Below are positions 23,084 to 30,602 of a stretch of 54,123 nucleotides of DNA, in pieces. The DNA is from Prevotella sp. (lineage in GTDB: Bacteria; Bacteroidota; Bacteroidia; Bacteroidales; Bacteroidaceae), in NCBI GenBank assembly GCA_016285245.1, contig JAEEQH010000020.1, forward strand, positions 1 through 54,123. Reading direction: 5' to 3'. The notes below the pieces were generated by a model. It was given only the letters and a program-made list of their open reading frames with translations. It was not told where the DNA came from and did no database searches. Each line of letters starts with the position of its first letter. Within the stretch, counting starts at the first letter, position 1. The translations under genes and the position numbers were made by a program.

Positions 23084-26000
23084 TTCGCCGTCGTGACCTC
23101 GTTGACTAAGTAGACGATGCTCATGTAGGGGATGCCGGCGTTCGTCTCGAGGCCAATCTCGCAGGTACGGCTGTTCGAGTAGCCCACCTCGATGTGGTTG
23201 GCTTCTATCTGCGGACGCAGCTTGCGGAGACCATACTTGTTCAGTTCGGGGAACGTGAAGCCGCGGTCGCCGGCAAAGCCGCAGCAGCCGACACCCTCGG
23301 GCAGGAAGACGTTCGTCGAGCACAGCTTGGCCAGGGCAATCATGTCCTTGTCGACACCCATCTGGCGTGTGGAGCACGTCAGGTGGAGAGCGATGGGACG
23401 GTCGATGGGGTGGAAGTCCAGGCGCGGCACGAGGTACTTCATGATAAACTCGGCGGGCTCGTAGAGGTCGAGCTTACCCATGACCCTTTTCATCCTATGC
23501 AGACAGGGACTCTGAGCGCAGAGGACGGGGTAGCGCCCCTCCTCGGAGGCTTTCCACAGGGCAGCCTCGAGCTCGGCGCTCTTGCGGTCGGCAATGTCGA
23601 GCATACCCTTCGATTCCCAAATCTGGCCGCAGCACATCCGCTCCATACCCTCGGGGAAGATGACCTCGTAGCCGGCCTTCGCCATCAGCTGGATGACTTC
23701 GTCGACAAGGTCGTGAATCTTGCCGCCGCTCTTCGACTGTCCCATCGTCTGGTTGATACAGGAGGGAAAGTAGACGACCTTCAATGGCGAGTGTTCCTCC
23801 TCTTTATGTGGAATACTCTTCTCGATGATGAACTGCGTGAGGTCCGATGGCTTCGGCTGGCGCTTCTTCTTCGGCATGGCTGTCGTCCAGAGGGGCAGCC
23901 CCATCTTGTTCATCGTGCGGCAGACGCTAGTCATCAGCGTGGGGCCAAGGGTGACGTGGGCCACATGAGCCACGTCGAGGACAACGCGGAGGCCGCTCTT
24001 GATGCCCGCCATGTGGTTGGCAGCGAACTCACCCACCTTGTAGCCCATCGGGCTGTCGTTCATATCCATCTGTCGGATGAGGTGTGTCAGCTCGCCGGTG
24101 TTGATCTTCATCGGGCACGACGTCGAGCACAGGCCGTCTGTGGCGCACGTCTGGTCGCCGTAGTACTTGTATTGCTTCTTGAGGGTGGCGAGGCGTTGGG
24201 CGGCGGTTCCAGCGGCAGAACCGCTGGACGCACGGACGGTGGCCTCCAGGGCGCGGATTTCGCGCTGTACAGCGATACGCATTCGTGACGACAGCGTCAG
24301 TCCGCACGACATACAGTTTACCTCGCAGAAGCCGCACTCGATGCACTTGTTGGCGCGTTTCACCTGTTCGATGGTCTCCTCGGCGGTGCTCAGCGACGGG
24401 TCCATCAGGTAGTGGCCGCCGTCAGGCACAGCGCCGAAGTCGTAGTCCAGGACGGGTAGGGGCTTGAGGCACTTGATGAAGCAGTCGGGGTCGTCGTTGA
24501 AGATCACCCCCTGGTTCAGCAGACCCTCGGGGTCGAAGATGGCCTTCAGCTCGCGCATCACCTCGTAGGCCTTGTCGCCCCACTCGTAGCGGACGAACGG
24601 CGCCATGTTGCGGCCGGTACCGTGCTCGGCCTTCAATGAGCCGTCGTACTCCTCGACGACGAGCTTGGCCACGTCGCGCATCATCTCAGCATAGCGGGCC
24701 ACCTCGTGCTCGTCGGCAAAGCTCTGGTTCAGTATAAAGTGGTAGTTGCCCTCGAAGGCGTGACCGTAGATGCAGGCATCGTCGTAGCCGTGGTCGGCAA
24801 TCAGCTTCTGCAGCTTCACCGTGGCCTCGGGGAGCGACTCGATGGGGAAGGCGACATCCTCGATGAGACAGCTAGTGCCCACGGGACGCGTGCCACCGAC
24901 GCTGGGGAAGATGCCGCTGCGGATGGCCCAGTACTTGCCATAGACGGCGGGGTCCTCCGTGAACTCAGCGGGGATATACAGGCGGAACTGCCCCAGGCAC
25001 GCCTTGATCTTCGCTATCTTGTCGAGCAACTGTTCATGGGTGATGCCCTTTGTCTCGGTGAGGATGGCCGTCAGGTTGTGGTAGTCGCCAGGGGCCACGC
25101 CCTCAATCTTTCCGGCGTCTACATCTTTCTTATATTGCAGGAAGACGGGGTCGTCGACGGCACTCAGGGACTTGTAGTCGAGCATCTCCGCCGACTTCAC
25201 CATCAGCTGCTCGGCACTCATCGCCAGGTCCTCGTCGCCAGCCTTCAGCTGCTTCATCGCCACCACGGCCTCGCAGCTCTCGCGCATCGTCATGAAGTAG
25301 ACCATCGCCGAGGCCTTGAAGGGGTAGTCCTTCAGCGTCTGCATCGTCACCTCCGAGAGGAACGCCAGTGTGCCCTCGGAGCCCACGATGGAGTGGGCGA
25401 TGATGTCGAACGGGTCATCGTAAGCCACCAGCGGACGGATGTTCAGACCGGTGACGTTCTTGATGCTGTATTTCTTTGTGATACGCTCGGACAGCTCATG
25501 GTCGGCGCGTACACGGTCGCGCAGGGCCTCAATCTTCTGCAGGAACTCGGGATGGCTCTTGCGGAACTGCTCACGGCTCGTCTCGTCGCCGGTATCGAGC
25601 ACCGTGCCGTCGGTCAGGATGATACGTGCCGACATCATCATGCGGTCGCTGTTAGCATGGACGCCACAGTTCATGCCCGAGGCGTTGTTGACCACGATGC
25701 CACCCACCATCGCCGCACCTATAGAGGCTGGGTCGGGTGGGAACACACGGCCGTAGGGCTTCAGGATCTCGTTCACGCGAGCTCCCACGATGCCGGGCTG
25801 AAGTTTTATGCTTTCGCCATTAGGCGAAAGCATAAAACTTTCCCAATGTTTCCCGGCCACAATCAGTACGCTGTCCGTGCAACTCTGGCCAGAGAGCGAC
25901 GTGCCCGCGGCACGGAAGGTGAACGGCAGGTGGTGCTTATGGCAGAGCTGGACAATCTTTGAGACTTCCTCCTCGCCGTCGCTACGGACGACGACCTTCG

Positions 26001-26115
26001 GTATCTGACGATAGAAACTGGCATCGGTTCCCCATCCCAGGGTACGCAGCTCGTCGGTATATATACGGTCAGACGGCATCACCTGTCTGAGTTCGTCAAT
26101 AAAATCCTTTATCAT
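23074..26115 (-). CDS. FAD/Fe-S D-lactate dehydrogenase-type oxidoreductase
   Basis: A 1013-aa fusion: FAD-binding type 4 domain (about residues 35-260, with VGGIVVNNASGMNCGVHANS), FAD-oxidase C-terminal domain (about 265-530), two Fe-S motifs (CIECGFCEVNC near 590 and CATDGLCSTSCP near 655), and two CCG domains (CCGQIWES and CCGFAGDRGF) that bind further Fe-S or haem. The arrangement matches quinone-linked D-lactate or D-2-hydroxyglutarate dehydrogenases. The adjoining lactate permease favours D-lactate. No transmembrane helix is evident, so it probably sits on the inner face of the membrane. A perfect 18-bp inverted repeat is embedded in the coding region at 25801-25840 (residues about 92-105). 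Confidence 0.85.
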   Translation of the reverse strand: MIKDFIDELRQVMPSDRIYTDELRTLGWGTDASFYRQIPKVVVRSDGEEEVSKIVQLCHKHHLPFTFRAAGTSLSGQSCTDSVLIVAGKHWESFMLSPNGESIKLQPGIVGARVNEILKPYGRVFPPDPASIGAAMVGGIVVNNASGMNCGVHANSDRMMMSARIILTDGTVLDTGDETSREQFRKSHPEFLQKIEALRDRVRADHELSERITKKYSIKNVTGLNIRPLVAYDDPFDIIAHSIVGSEGTLAFLSEVTMQTLKDYPFKASAMVYFMTMRESCEAVVAMKQLKAGDEDLAMSAEQLMVKSAEMLDYKSLSAVDDPVFLQYKKDVDAGKIEGVAPGDYHNLTAILTETKGITHEQLLDKIAKIKACLGQFRLYIPAEFTEDPAVYGKYWAIRSGIFPSVGGTRPVGTSCLIEDVAFPIESLPEATVKLQKLIADHGYDDACIYGHAFEGNYHFILNQSFADEHEVARYAEMMRDVAKLVVEEYDGSLKAEHGTGRNMAPFVRYEWGDKAYEVMRELKAIFDPEGLLNQGVIFNDDPDCFIKCLKPLPVLDYDFGAVPDGGHYLMDPSLSTAEETIEQVKRANKCIECGFCEVNCMSCGLTLSSRMRIAVQREIRALEATVRASSGSAAGTAAQRLATLKKQYKYYGDQTCATDGLCSTSCPMKINTGELTHLIRQMDMNDSPMGYKVGEFAANHMAGIKSGLRVVLDVAHVAHVTLGPTLMTSVCRTMNKMGLPLWTTAMPKKKRQPKPSDLTQFIIEKSIPHKEEEHSPLKVVYFPSCINQTMGQSKSGGKIHDLVDEVIQLMAKAGYEVIFPEGMERMCCGQIWESKGMLDIADRKSAELEAALWKASEEGRYPVLCAQSPCLHRMKRVMGKLDLYEPAEFIMKYLVPRLDFHPIDRPIALHLTCSTRQMGVDKDMIALAKLCSTNVFLPEGVGCCGFAGDRGFTFPELNKYGLRKLRPQIEANHIEVGYSNSRTCEIGLETNAGIPYMSIVYLVNEVTTAKKN
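25801..25840. repeat. Perfect 18-bp inverted repeat inside the dehydrogenase gene
   Basis: Arms AAGTTTTATGCTTTCGCC and its exact complement around the loop ATTA. It codes FMLSPNGESIKL without changing the frame. Confidence 0.85.
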
Positions 26116-26151
26116 AATGCTTAATTCTTAATGCTCAATGCTTAATGCTTT
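26116..26151 (-). repeat. Heptamer repeat (GCATTAA) directly before the dehydrogenase start
   Basis: Minus-strand units GCATTAA, GCATTGA, GCATTAA and variants; the ATG at 26115 follows without a gap. The same word occurs at 42557-42591, 47137-47171 and 52896-52912. Confidence 0.7.
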
Positions 26152-26165
26152 ACTGGTGGCAGCAA

Positions 26166-26190
26166 ATTCTTCACTCTTCACTCTTCACTT
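26166..26190 (-). repeat. Heptamer repeat (GTGAAGA) at the end of lldP
   Basis: Three minus-strand units starting within the TAA stop of the permease gene. Confidence 0.6.
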
Positions 26191-27793
26191 AAAACACGTG
26201 CAGCCCCAGGAACACCATCAGACCGTTCATTAGGATCCAGAAGATGGCGAAGGGCATCGTCTTACGCATGATGTCACCGTCCTGACCCTCCATGTCGCAG
26301 GCGGCGGTGGCGATGGCGATGGATTGTGGCGAGAGCAGCTTGCCACCCTCCGAACCGGCGCAGTTGGCGGCAGCCAGCCAGTTGGTCTCATTGCCCGTGA
26401 CACCAAAGAACGTGCCCTGGTTCACCAGCCCGAGGTCGCTGGCGGCGGTAGCCTGCAGCTTGCCGAAGAGGATGTTGGCGTTGGTGGCCGACCCCGTGAC
26501 GAAGGTGCCGATGCTACCGATGAGCGGTGCGAAGAACGGGAAGGCGGCGCCCGTCAGCATGACGAGTCCCTTGGCGATGTCGTTGGTCATGCCCGTATTG
26601 TTCATCAGCATGGCCATAGCCACGAGACAGCAGATGGTGACGACCGTCTTCTGGAGGTTCAGCGTCGTCTTCGCCAGCATCGTCAGCAGACGGCCTACGC
26701 TCAGCCCCTGGATTATGCCGCCGATCATGGCGCCGAGGAAGATCATCAAGCCTGCGTTTGACAGCCAGCCGAACTTAAAGGTGTTGCCGATGACGGGCAG
26801 CTCGAACTTCGTGACGAGGGTGCTGTTGAGGAACTCGTTCACCGAGGGCACAATCTTGCTCGAGATGAGGATGAAGAAGATAATCAGACCATAGACGCTC
26901 CAGGCCTTGAGGGTCTTGGCCAGGCCGAAGTTCTTATGCTCGACCTGTACTGTGTCAGCGGCATTTTCTTTCTTGATGAACAGCTTGTTGTAGATGAGCA
27001 TGGCGATGATGGCTGCCACGGAGCCGAGGATGGCGGGCGTCTCCGGACCGATGAAGTGGGCACAGCAGAACTGTACGACGATGGAGAAGGTTCCCACGAA
27101 CAGGGCGATGGTGATGTTCTTCAGGATCTTCGTCTTGTCCGTCATCATCAGGATGAGGAACGGTGTGATGTAGAACATCAGCGAGAGCTGCAGGATGATA
27201 AAGGTGGCAATCTCGCAGAGCTCATCGGGTGTGGCCGTGCCGCTGGCTGCCACCTGGTTGGCCAGCGTCGTCGCCGGCAGTCCCACGGCACCGAAGCCCA
27301 CGGCAACGGTATTCGCCACGAGACAGATGACGGCCGAGAACATCGGCTTGAAGCCGAGGCCGATGAGGATGGCTGCCGGGATGGCCACCGCCGTGCCGAA
27401 GCCAGCCATACCCTCGAGCACGCCGCCGAGTCCCCACGTCAGCAGCAGCACCAGCAGTCCTCGGTCGGAGGTCATCTGGATGAACTGCGTCTTGATGGTC
27501 TCTATCTCCTTGGTTTCGCAGAGGATGTTGTAGCTGAAGATGGCGAAGATGATGATCAGGATTATCGGGAAGCAGGCTTTCAGCAGCCCCTCCACGACCG
27601 ACCAGAGGGTGATGCCATAGATGGATGCCCCTGCAAACTTCTCGGGCAGGATGCCCATGGCAGGAGCGGCGAACAGGGCCAGGACGATCGTTACGGCGAG
27701 CGTGACGATGGCACTCCTGTAGCCAGACACTTTGAAACCCATCATCAGGATGATGAGCAACAGGATGGGGATTACGGAAACAAGGGCTGTCAT
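26189..27793 (-). CDS. lldP: L-lactate permease family transporter
   Basis: A 534-aa polytopic inner-membrane protein of the lactate permease (LctP/LldP) family, with about 12-14 hydrophobic helices and the family blocks GGVLEGMAGFGTAVAIPAAI near residue 122 and GNETNWLAAANCAGSEGGKL near residue 458. It should take up lactate with protons. First gene of a leftward set with the dehydrogenase (73 bp on) and the porin. Promoter TATCTTTG at 27842-27849. Family is clear; D- versus L-lactate preference is not. Confidence 0.88.
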   Translation of the reverse strand: MTALVSVIPILLLIILMMGFKVSGYRSAIVTLAVTIVLALFAAPAMGILPEKFAGASIYGITLWSVVEGLLKACFPIILIIIFAIFSYNILCETKEIETIKTQFIQMTSDRGLLVLLLTWGLGGVLEGMAGFGTAVAIPAAILIGLGFKPMFSAVICLVANTVAVGFGAVGLPATTLANQVAASGTATPDELCEIATFIILQLSLMFYITPFLILMMTDKTKILKNITIALFVGTFSIVVQFCCAHFIGPETPAILGSVAAIIAMLIYNKLFIKKENAADTVQVEHKNFGLAKTLKAWSVYGLIIFFILISSKIVPSVNEFLNSTLVTKFELPVIGNTFKFGWLSNAGLMIFLGAMIGGIIQGLSVGRLLTMLAKTTLNLQKTVVTICCLVAMAMLMNNTGMTNDIAKGLVMLTGAAFPFFAPLIGSIGTFVTGSATNANILFGKLQATAASDLGLVNQGTFFGVTGNETNWLAAANCAGSEGGKLLSPQSIAIATAACDMEGQDGDIMRKTMPFAIFWILMNGLMVFLGLHVF

Positions 27794-27841
27794 TTGTATT
27801 AGTTTTTTAGTTGTTGATGTGTTTCACATATACTTTGGTTG

Positions 27842-27849
27842 CAAAGATA
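27842..27849 (-). promoter_or_regulatory. Promoter of the lactate operon
   Basis: Minus-strand TATCTTTG, 48 nt before the permease ATG. Confidence 0.65.
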
Positions 27850-27911
27850 GCATTTTTTTTCCATTCGTGCAAGAAAAACCAAGCGTTTTACTCATGGTGA
27901 CAGCTAAAAAT

Positions 27912-27939
27912 AAAAAAAAGAGGTCACGACCTCTTTTTC
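27912..27939 (-). terminator. Terminator of tRNA-Lys
   Basis: Minus-strand stem AGAGGTC/GACCTCT with a 2-nt centre, followed by a run of T; it begins a few bases after the tRNA. Confidence 0.85.
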
Positions 27940-27941
27940 TG

Positions 27942-28014
27942 TGATCCGCTTGGGGTTCGAACCCAAGACCCCAACATTAAAAGTGTTGTGCTCTACCGAC
28001 TGAGCTAGCGGATC
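27942..28014 (-). tRNA. tRNA-Lys (TTT)
   Basis: A 73-nt cloverleaf: acceptor GATCCGC/GCGGATC, D arm GCTC-AGTCGGTA-GAGC, anticodon loop CTTTTAA in a CAACA/TGTTG stem, and TTCGAAC T loop. Discriminator base A; CCA is not encoded. Confidence 0.97.
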
Positions 28015-28044
28015 TACCTTGGTGCTATCTTTCGAAAGCGGCTG

Positions 28045-28052
28045 CAAAATTA
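28045..28052 (-). promoter_or_regulatory. Promoter of tRNA-Lys
   Basis: Minus-strand TAATTTTG, 30 bp before the tRNA 5' end. Confidence 0.6.
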
Positions 28053-28079
28053 CATATAAAAAATGAAACAGCCAAATTT

Positions 28080-28673
28080 TCAGGCATTTTTTCTTTGTTT
28101 TTCTTCTTCTAAGGCTATTTGATAACAGTGCCTGCAGAGCGGCTCGTACTCCTGTGTCTCGCCGAGCAGCACACGGCGTTCATCGGCAACCGTGCGGTGG
28201 CTGACGTATGCTAGGGAGCCACACTTCACGCAGATGGCGTGGACCTTCGTGACGTCGTCGGCAATGGCGCAGATGGCGGGCATGGGACCGAAGGGCTGTC
28301 CGCGGAAGTCCATGTCGAGACCGGCGATAATGACGCGCACACCGCGGTTGGCCAACTCGTTGCACACGTCGACAAGTCCCTGATCCAGGAACTGTGCCTC
28401 GTCGATGCCCACGACGTCGATGTCGCTCGACAGCAGGAGTATCGACGCCGAGGAGTCGACGGGCGTGGAGCGTATGTGCTTCTGGTCGTGGCTGACGACG
28501 TCCTCCTCGGAATAGCGGGTGTCGATGGCGGGCTTGAAAATCTCCACACGCTGACGGGCGAACTGCGCACGGCGCAGTCGTCGGATGAGTTCCTCGGTTT
28601 TCCCCGAGAACATCGAGCCGCAGACCACCTCGATGCGGCCTTGGCGGCGGTTTTCTCCGTTAATGGTTTCCAT
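28080..28673 (-). CDS. tdk: Thymidine kinase
   Basis: A 197-aa type II thymidine kinase for deoxythymidine salvage. Visible: P-loop [11 protein letters not shown] near residue 18, the DEAQF Walker B block near residue 90, the FRGQPFGP lid region, and the zinc-binding pairs CVKCG and CRHC in the C-terminal lasso. The ATG at 28673 lies only about 8 nt after the -7 box TAATTTTG, so the mRNA leader is almost absent; an upstream start at 28706 would lie outside the transcript. Divergent from rsmI. Confidence 0.95.
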   Translation of the reverse strand: METINGENRRQGRIEVVCGSMFSGKTEELIRRLRRAQFARQRVEIFKPAIDTRYSEEDVVSHDQKHIRSTPVDSSASILLLSSDIDVVGIDEAQFLDQGLVDVCNELANRGVRVIIAGLDMDFRGQPFGPMPAICAIADDVTKVHAICVKCGSLAYVSHRTVADERRVLLGETQEYEPLCRHCYQIALEEEKQRKNA

Positions 28674-28681
28674 AGTGGCTA

Positions 28682-28765
28682 CAAAATTACGAAAAGTCGA
28701 GCGCAAAACAAAATAAATTCATTTATTTTTTGCCGAGACGGAGTAATTTCGCCATCGTAGATGGC
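28682..28765 (-). promoter_or_regulatory. Repeated promoter unit, copy 3 (tdk)
   Basis: Minus strand: hairpin GCCATC-TAC-GATGGC (28751-28765), CTCCGTCTCGGCA (28731-28743), palindrome AAATAAAT/ATTTATTT (28711-28728), -33 TTTTG, 19 bp, -7 TAATTTTG. The palindrome differs in sequence from copies 1 and 2 but stays symmetric. Confidence 0.75.
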
Positions 28766-28781
28766 AGAGTTATAAAAAAAA

Positions 28782-28809
28782 GTGAAAAGTGAAGCGTGAA
28801 GCGTGAAAA
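28782..28809 (+). repeat. Heptamer repeat (GTGAAGC/GTGAAAA) before rsmI
   Basis: Four exact 7-bp steps, GTGAAAA, GTGAAGC, GTGAAGC, GTGAAAA, between the tdk promoter unit and the rsmI promoter. Confidence 0.65.
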
Positions 28810-28845
28810 AAATGTTGCCGCCGAAGGGTTTTTCTCTTTTTTTAC

Positions 28846-28853
28846 TACCTTTG
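28846..28853 (+). promoter_or_regulatory. Promoter of rsmI (near-leaderless)
   Basis: TACCTTTG with only 8 nt to the ATG at 28862. Confidence 0.65.
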
Positions 28854-28861
28854 CACCCCGT

Positions 28862-29554
28862 ATGGGAACTCTTTACGTGGTGCCGACGCCGGTCGGTAAT
28901 ATGGAGGACATGACACTCCGCGCCATCCGCATACTCCGTGAGGCTGACGTGGTGCTGGCCGAGGACACCCGCACGTCGGGCATCCTGCTGAAGCATTTCG
29001 ACATCCATAACACCCTGTTGTCGCACCACAAGTTCAACGAGCACGGCACATCAGCGGCGGTGGTCAACCGTCTGCTGGCAGGACAGAACGTGGCCCTCAT
29101 CAGTGATGCCGGTACACCAGGCATCAGCGACCCCGGTTTCTTCCTCGTTCGCGAGGCCGTCAGGGCCGGTGTCGAGGTGCAGACGCTACCGGGAGCCACG
29201 GCCCTCATACCGGCGCTGGTGTCGAGTGGCCTGCCCTGCGACCGTTTCTGCTTCGAAGGTTTCCTGCCCCAGAAGAAAGGGCGCCAGTCGAAGATCCAGA
29301 GCCTCGTACAAGAGGAACGCACGATGGTGTTCTACGAGTCGCCCTACCGGCTGGTGAAGACGCTGGAGCAGTTTGCCGAGGCTTTTGGTGCCGACCGTCA
29401 GGTGAGCGTCTGCCGCGAGATCTCCAAGGTCCACGAAGAGAGTGTCCGTGGCACGCTGGCCGAGGTCGCATCCCACTTCCGTGAGCACGCTCCCAAGGGC
29501 GAGATCGTGATGGTCGTTGCGGGTGCCGCACCCAGTGAAAAAAGGAAAAAATGA
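28862..29554 (+). CDS. rsmI: 16S rRNA (cytidine-2'-O)-methyltransferase
   Basis: A 230-aa SAM-dependent enzyme that methylates the ribose of C1402 in 16S rRNA. Family blocks: LYVVPTPVGNMEDMTLRAIR at the N-terminus, AEDTRTSGILLKHF near residue 36, ALISDAGTPGISDPGF near residue 78 and the later CREISKVHEES block. The ATG at 28862 directly opens the conserved start; the frame extends upstream into the heptamer repeat but that part is before the promoter. Slightly shorter than typical homologues because the C-terminal extension is missing, as in other Bacteroidetes copies. Confidence 0.95.
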   Translation: MGTLYVVPTPVGNMEDMTLRAIRILREADVVLAEDTRTSGILLKHFDIHNTLLSHHKFNEHGTSAAVVNRLLAGQNVALISDAGTPGISDPGFFLVREAVRAGVEVQTLPGATALIPALVSSGLPCDRFCFEGFLPQKKGRQSKIQSLVQEERTMVFYESPYRLVKTLEQFAEAFGADRQVSVCREISKVHEESVRGTLAEVASHFREHAPKGEIVMVVAGAAPSEKRKK

Positions 29555-29574
29555 ACATTGACAAATAGAAGATT

Positions 29575-30429
29575 ATGAAGAAACTATTGTTTTTTGCAGT
29601 ACTCGCCGCCATGGTGGTGAGCTGCGACCAGAAGAAGCAGCAGGAGAAGCAGGACACCATGGTGCAGCAGCTCCGCGACTCGCTGAACTCCATCATTACC
29701 CAGAAGAACAATGAGCTGGACGACATGATGTCGACACTCAACGACATCGAGGACGGTTTCCGCGAGATTAACGAGGCTCAGGGCCGTGTGGCACTGGCCA
29801 AGCAGGGCGAGGGTACCAACACCAAGGCCCGTATCCGTGAGAATATGCAGTTCATCCAGACCACGATGGCCCAGAACCGCGAACTCATCAACAAGCTGAA
29901 GCAGCAGCTGCGCGAGAGCTCGTTCAAGAGTGAGCAGCTGAAGCGTGCCCTGGAGACGTTCACCGCCCAGCTCGAGGAGAAGGACAAGCAGATGCAGCTG
30001 TTGCGCGACGAGTTGGAGGACCGCGACCTCTACATCGGCGAGCTTGGCGATAAGATTGAGGGCCTGAGCACCGATGTGGCTGAGCTGAAAGAGGAGACGA
30101 CACAGAAGTCTGAGACCATCAGCCAACAGGACAAGCAGCTGCACACGGCATGGTTTGTATTCGGTACAAAGAAGGAACTGAAGGAGCAGCACATTCTCGT
30201 TGACGGCGACGTGCTGCAGTCGAACTTCAACAAGGACTACTTCACGAAGATCGACATCCGTGTCGACAAGGAGATCAAGCTCTACAGCAGCTCTGCCAAG
30301 ATGCTCACCGACCATCCCTCAAGCTCGTACACCCTGCAGCGTGACGCCAACAAGCAGTACATCCTGCGCATCACCGACCCCCAGCTGTTCTGGTCAACGA
30401 GCAAGTACCTCGTGATACTGGTGAAGTAA
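29575..30429 (+). CDS. Coiled-coil lipoprotein
   Basis: A 284-aa lipoprotein: signal MKKLLFFAVLAAMVVSC, Cys at residue 17. Residues about 25-200 form a long heptad coiled coil rich in Gln, Glu and Lys; residues about 200-284 form a beta domain (HILVDGDVLQSNFNKDYFTK, then LFWSTSKYLVILVK). It starts 20 bp after rsmI. Probably anchored in the envelope with the coiled coil as spacer or oligomerisation part. Similar proteins are common in Bacteroidales, without known role. Confidence 0.8.
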   Translation: MKKLLFFAVLAAMVVSCDQKKQQEKQDTMVQQLRDSLNSIITQKNNELDDMMSTLNDIEDGFREINEAQGRVALAKQGEGTNTKARIRENMQFIQTTMAQNRELINKLKQQLRESSFKSEQLKRALETFTAQLEEKDKQMQLLRDELEDRDLYIGELGDKIEGLSTDVAELKEETTQKSETISQQDKQLHTAWFVFGTKKELKEQHILVDGDVLQSNFNKDYFTKIDIRVDKEIKLYSSSAKMLTDHPSSSYTLQRDANKQYILRITDPQLFWSTSKYLVILVK

Positions 30430-30432
30430 TTC

Positions 30433-30468
30433 AATGTACAATTTAAGAATGTACAATTGACAATTCAC
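30433..30468 (+). repeat. Degenerate repeat (AATGTACAATT) after the lipoprotein gene
   Basis: AATGTACAATT occurs twice, followed by GACAATT. It belongs to the same class of junction repeats. Confidence 0.5.
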
Positions 30469-30485
30469 AAATAACACGCTGAGTT

Positions 30486-30563
30486 AAACAAAAATCTTCA
30501 AAAATCTGACAAAAATAGGCCCGTCAAAAGCCATTTTTGTCAGATTTTTGAAGATTTTTGTTT
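30486..30563 (+). terminator. 31-bp perfect inverted repeat between convergent genes, copy 2
   Basis: Left arm 30486-30516 and right arm 30533-30563 are exact complements over 31 bp, with GGC/GCC extending the stem. T-rich on both strands, so it can end transcription both ways. Arm sequence shared with 21842-21911. Confidence 0.85.
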
Positions 30564-30602
30564 TTATGATTCTCCTCGTTGTTTGTTTGATGATAGCCCT
30601 TG

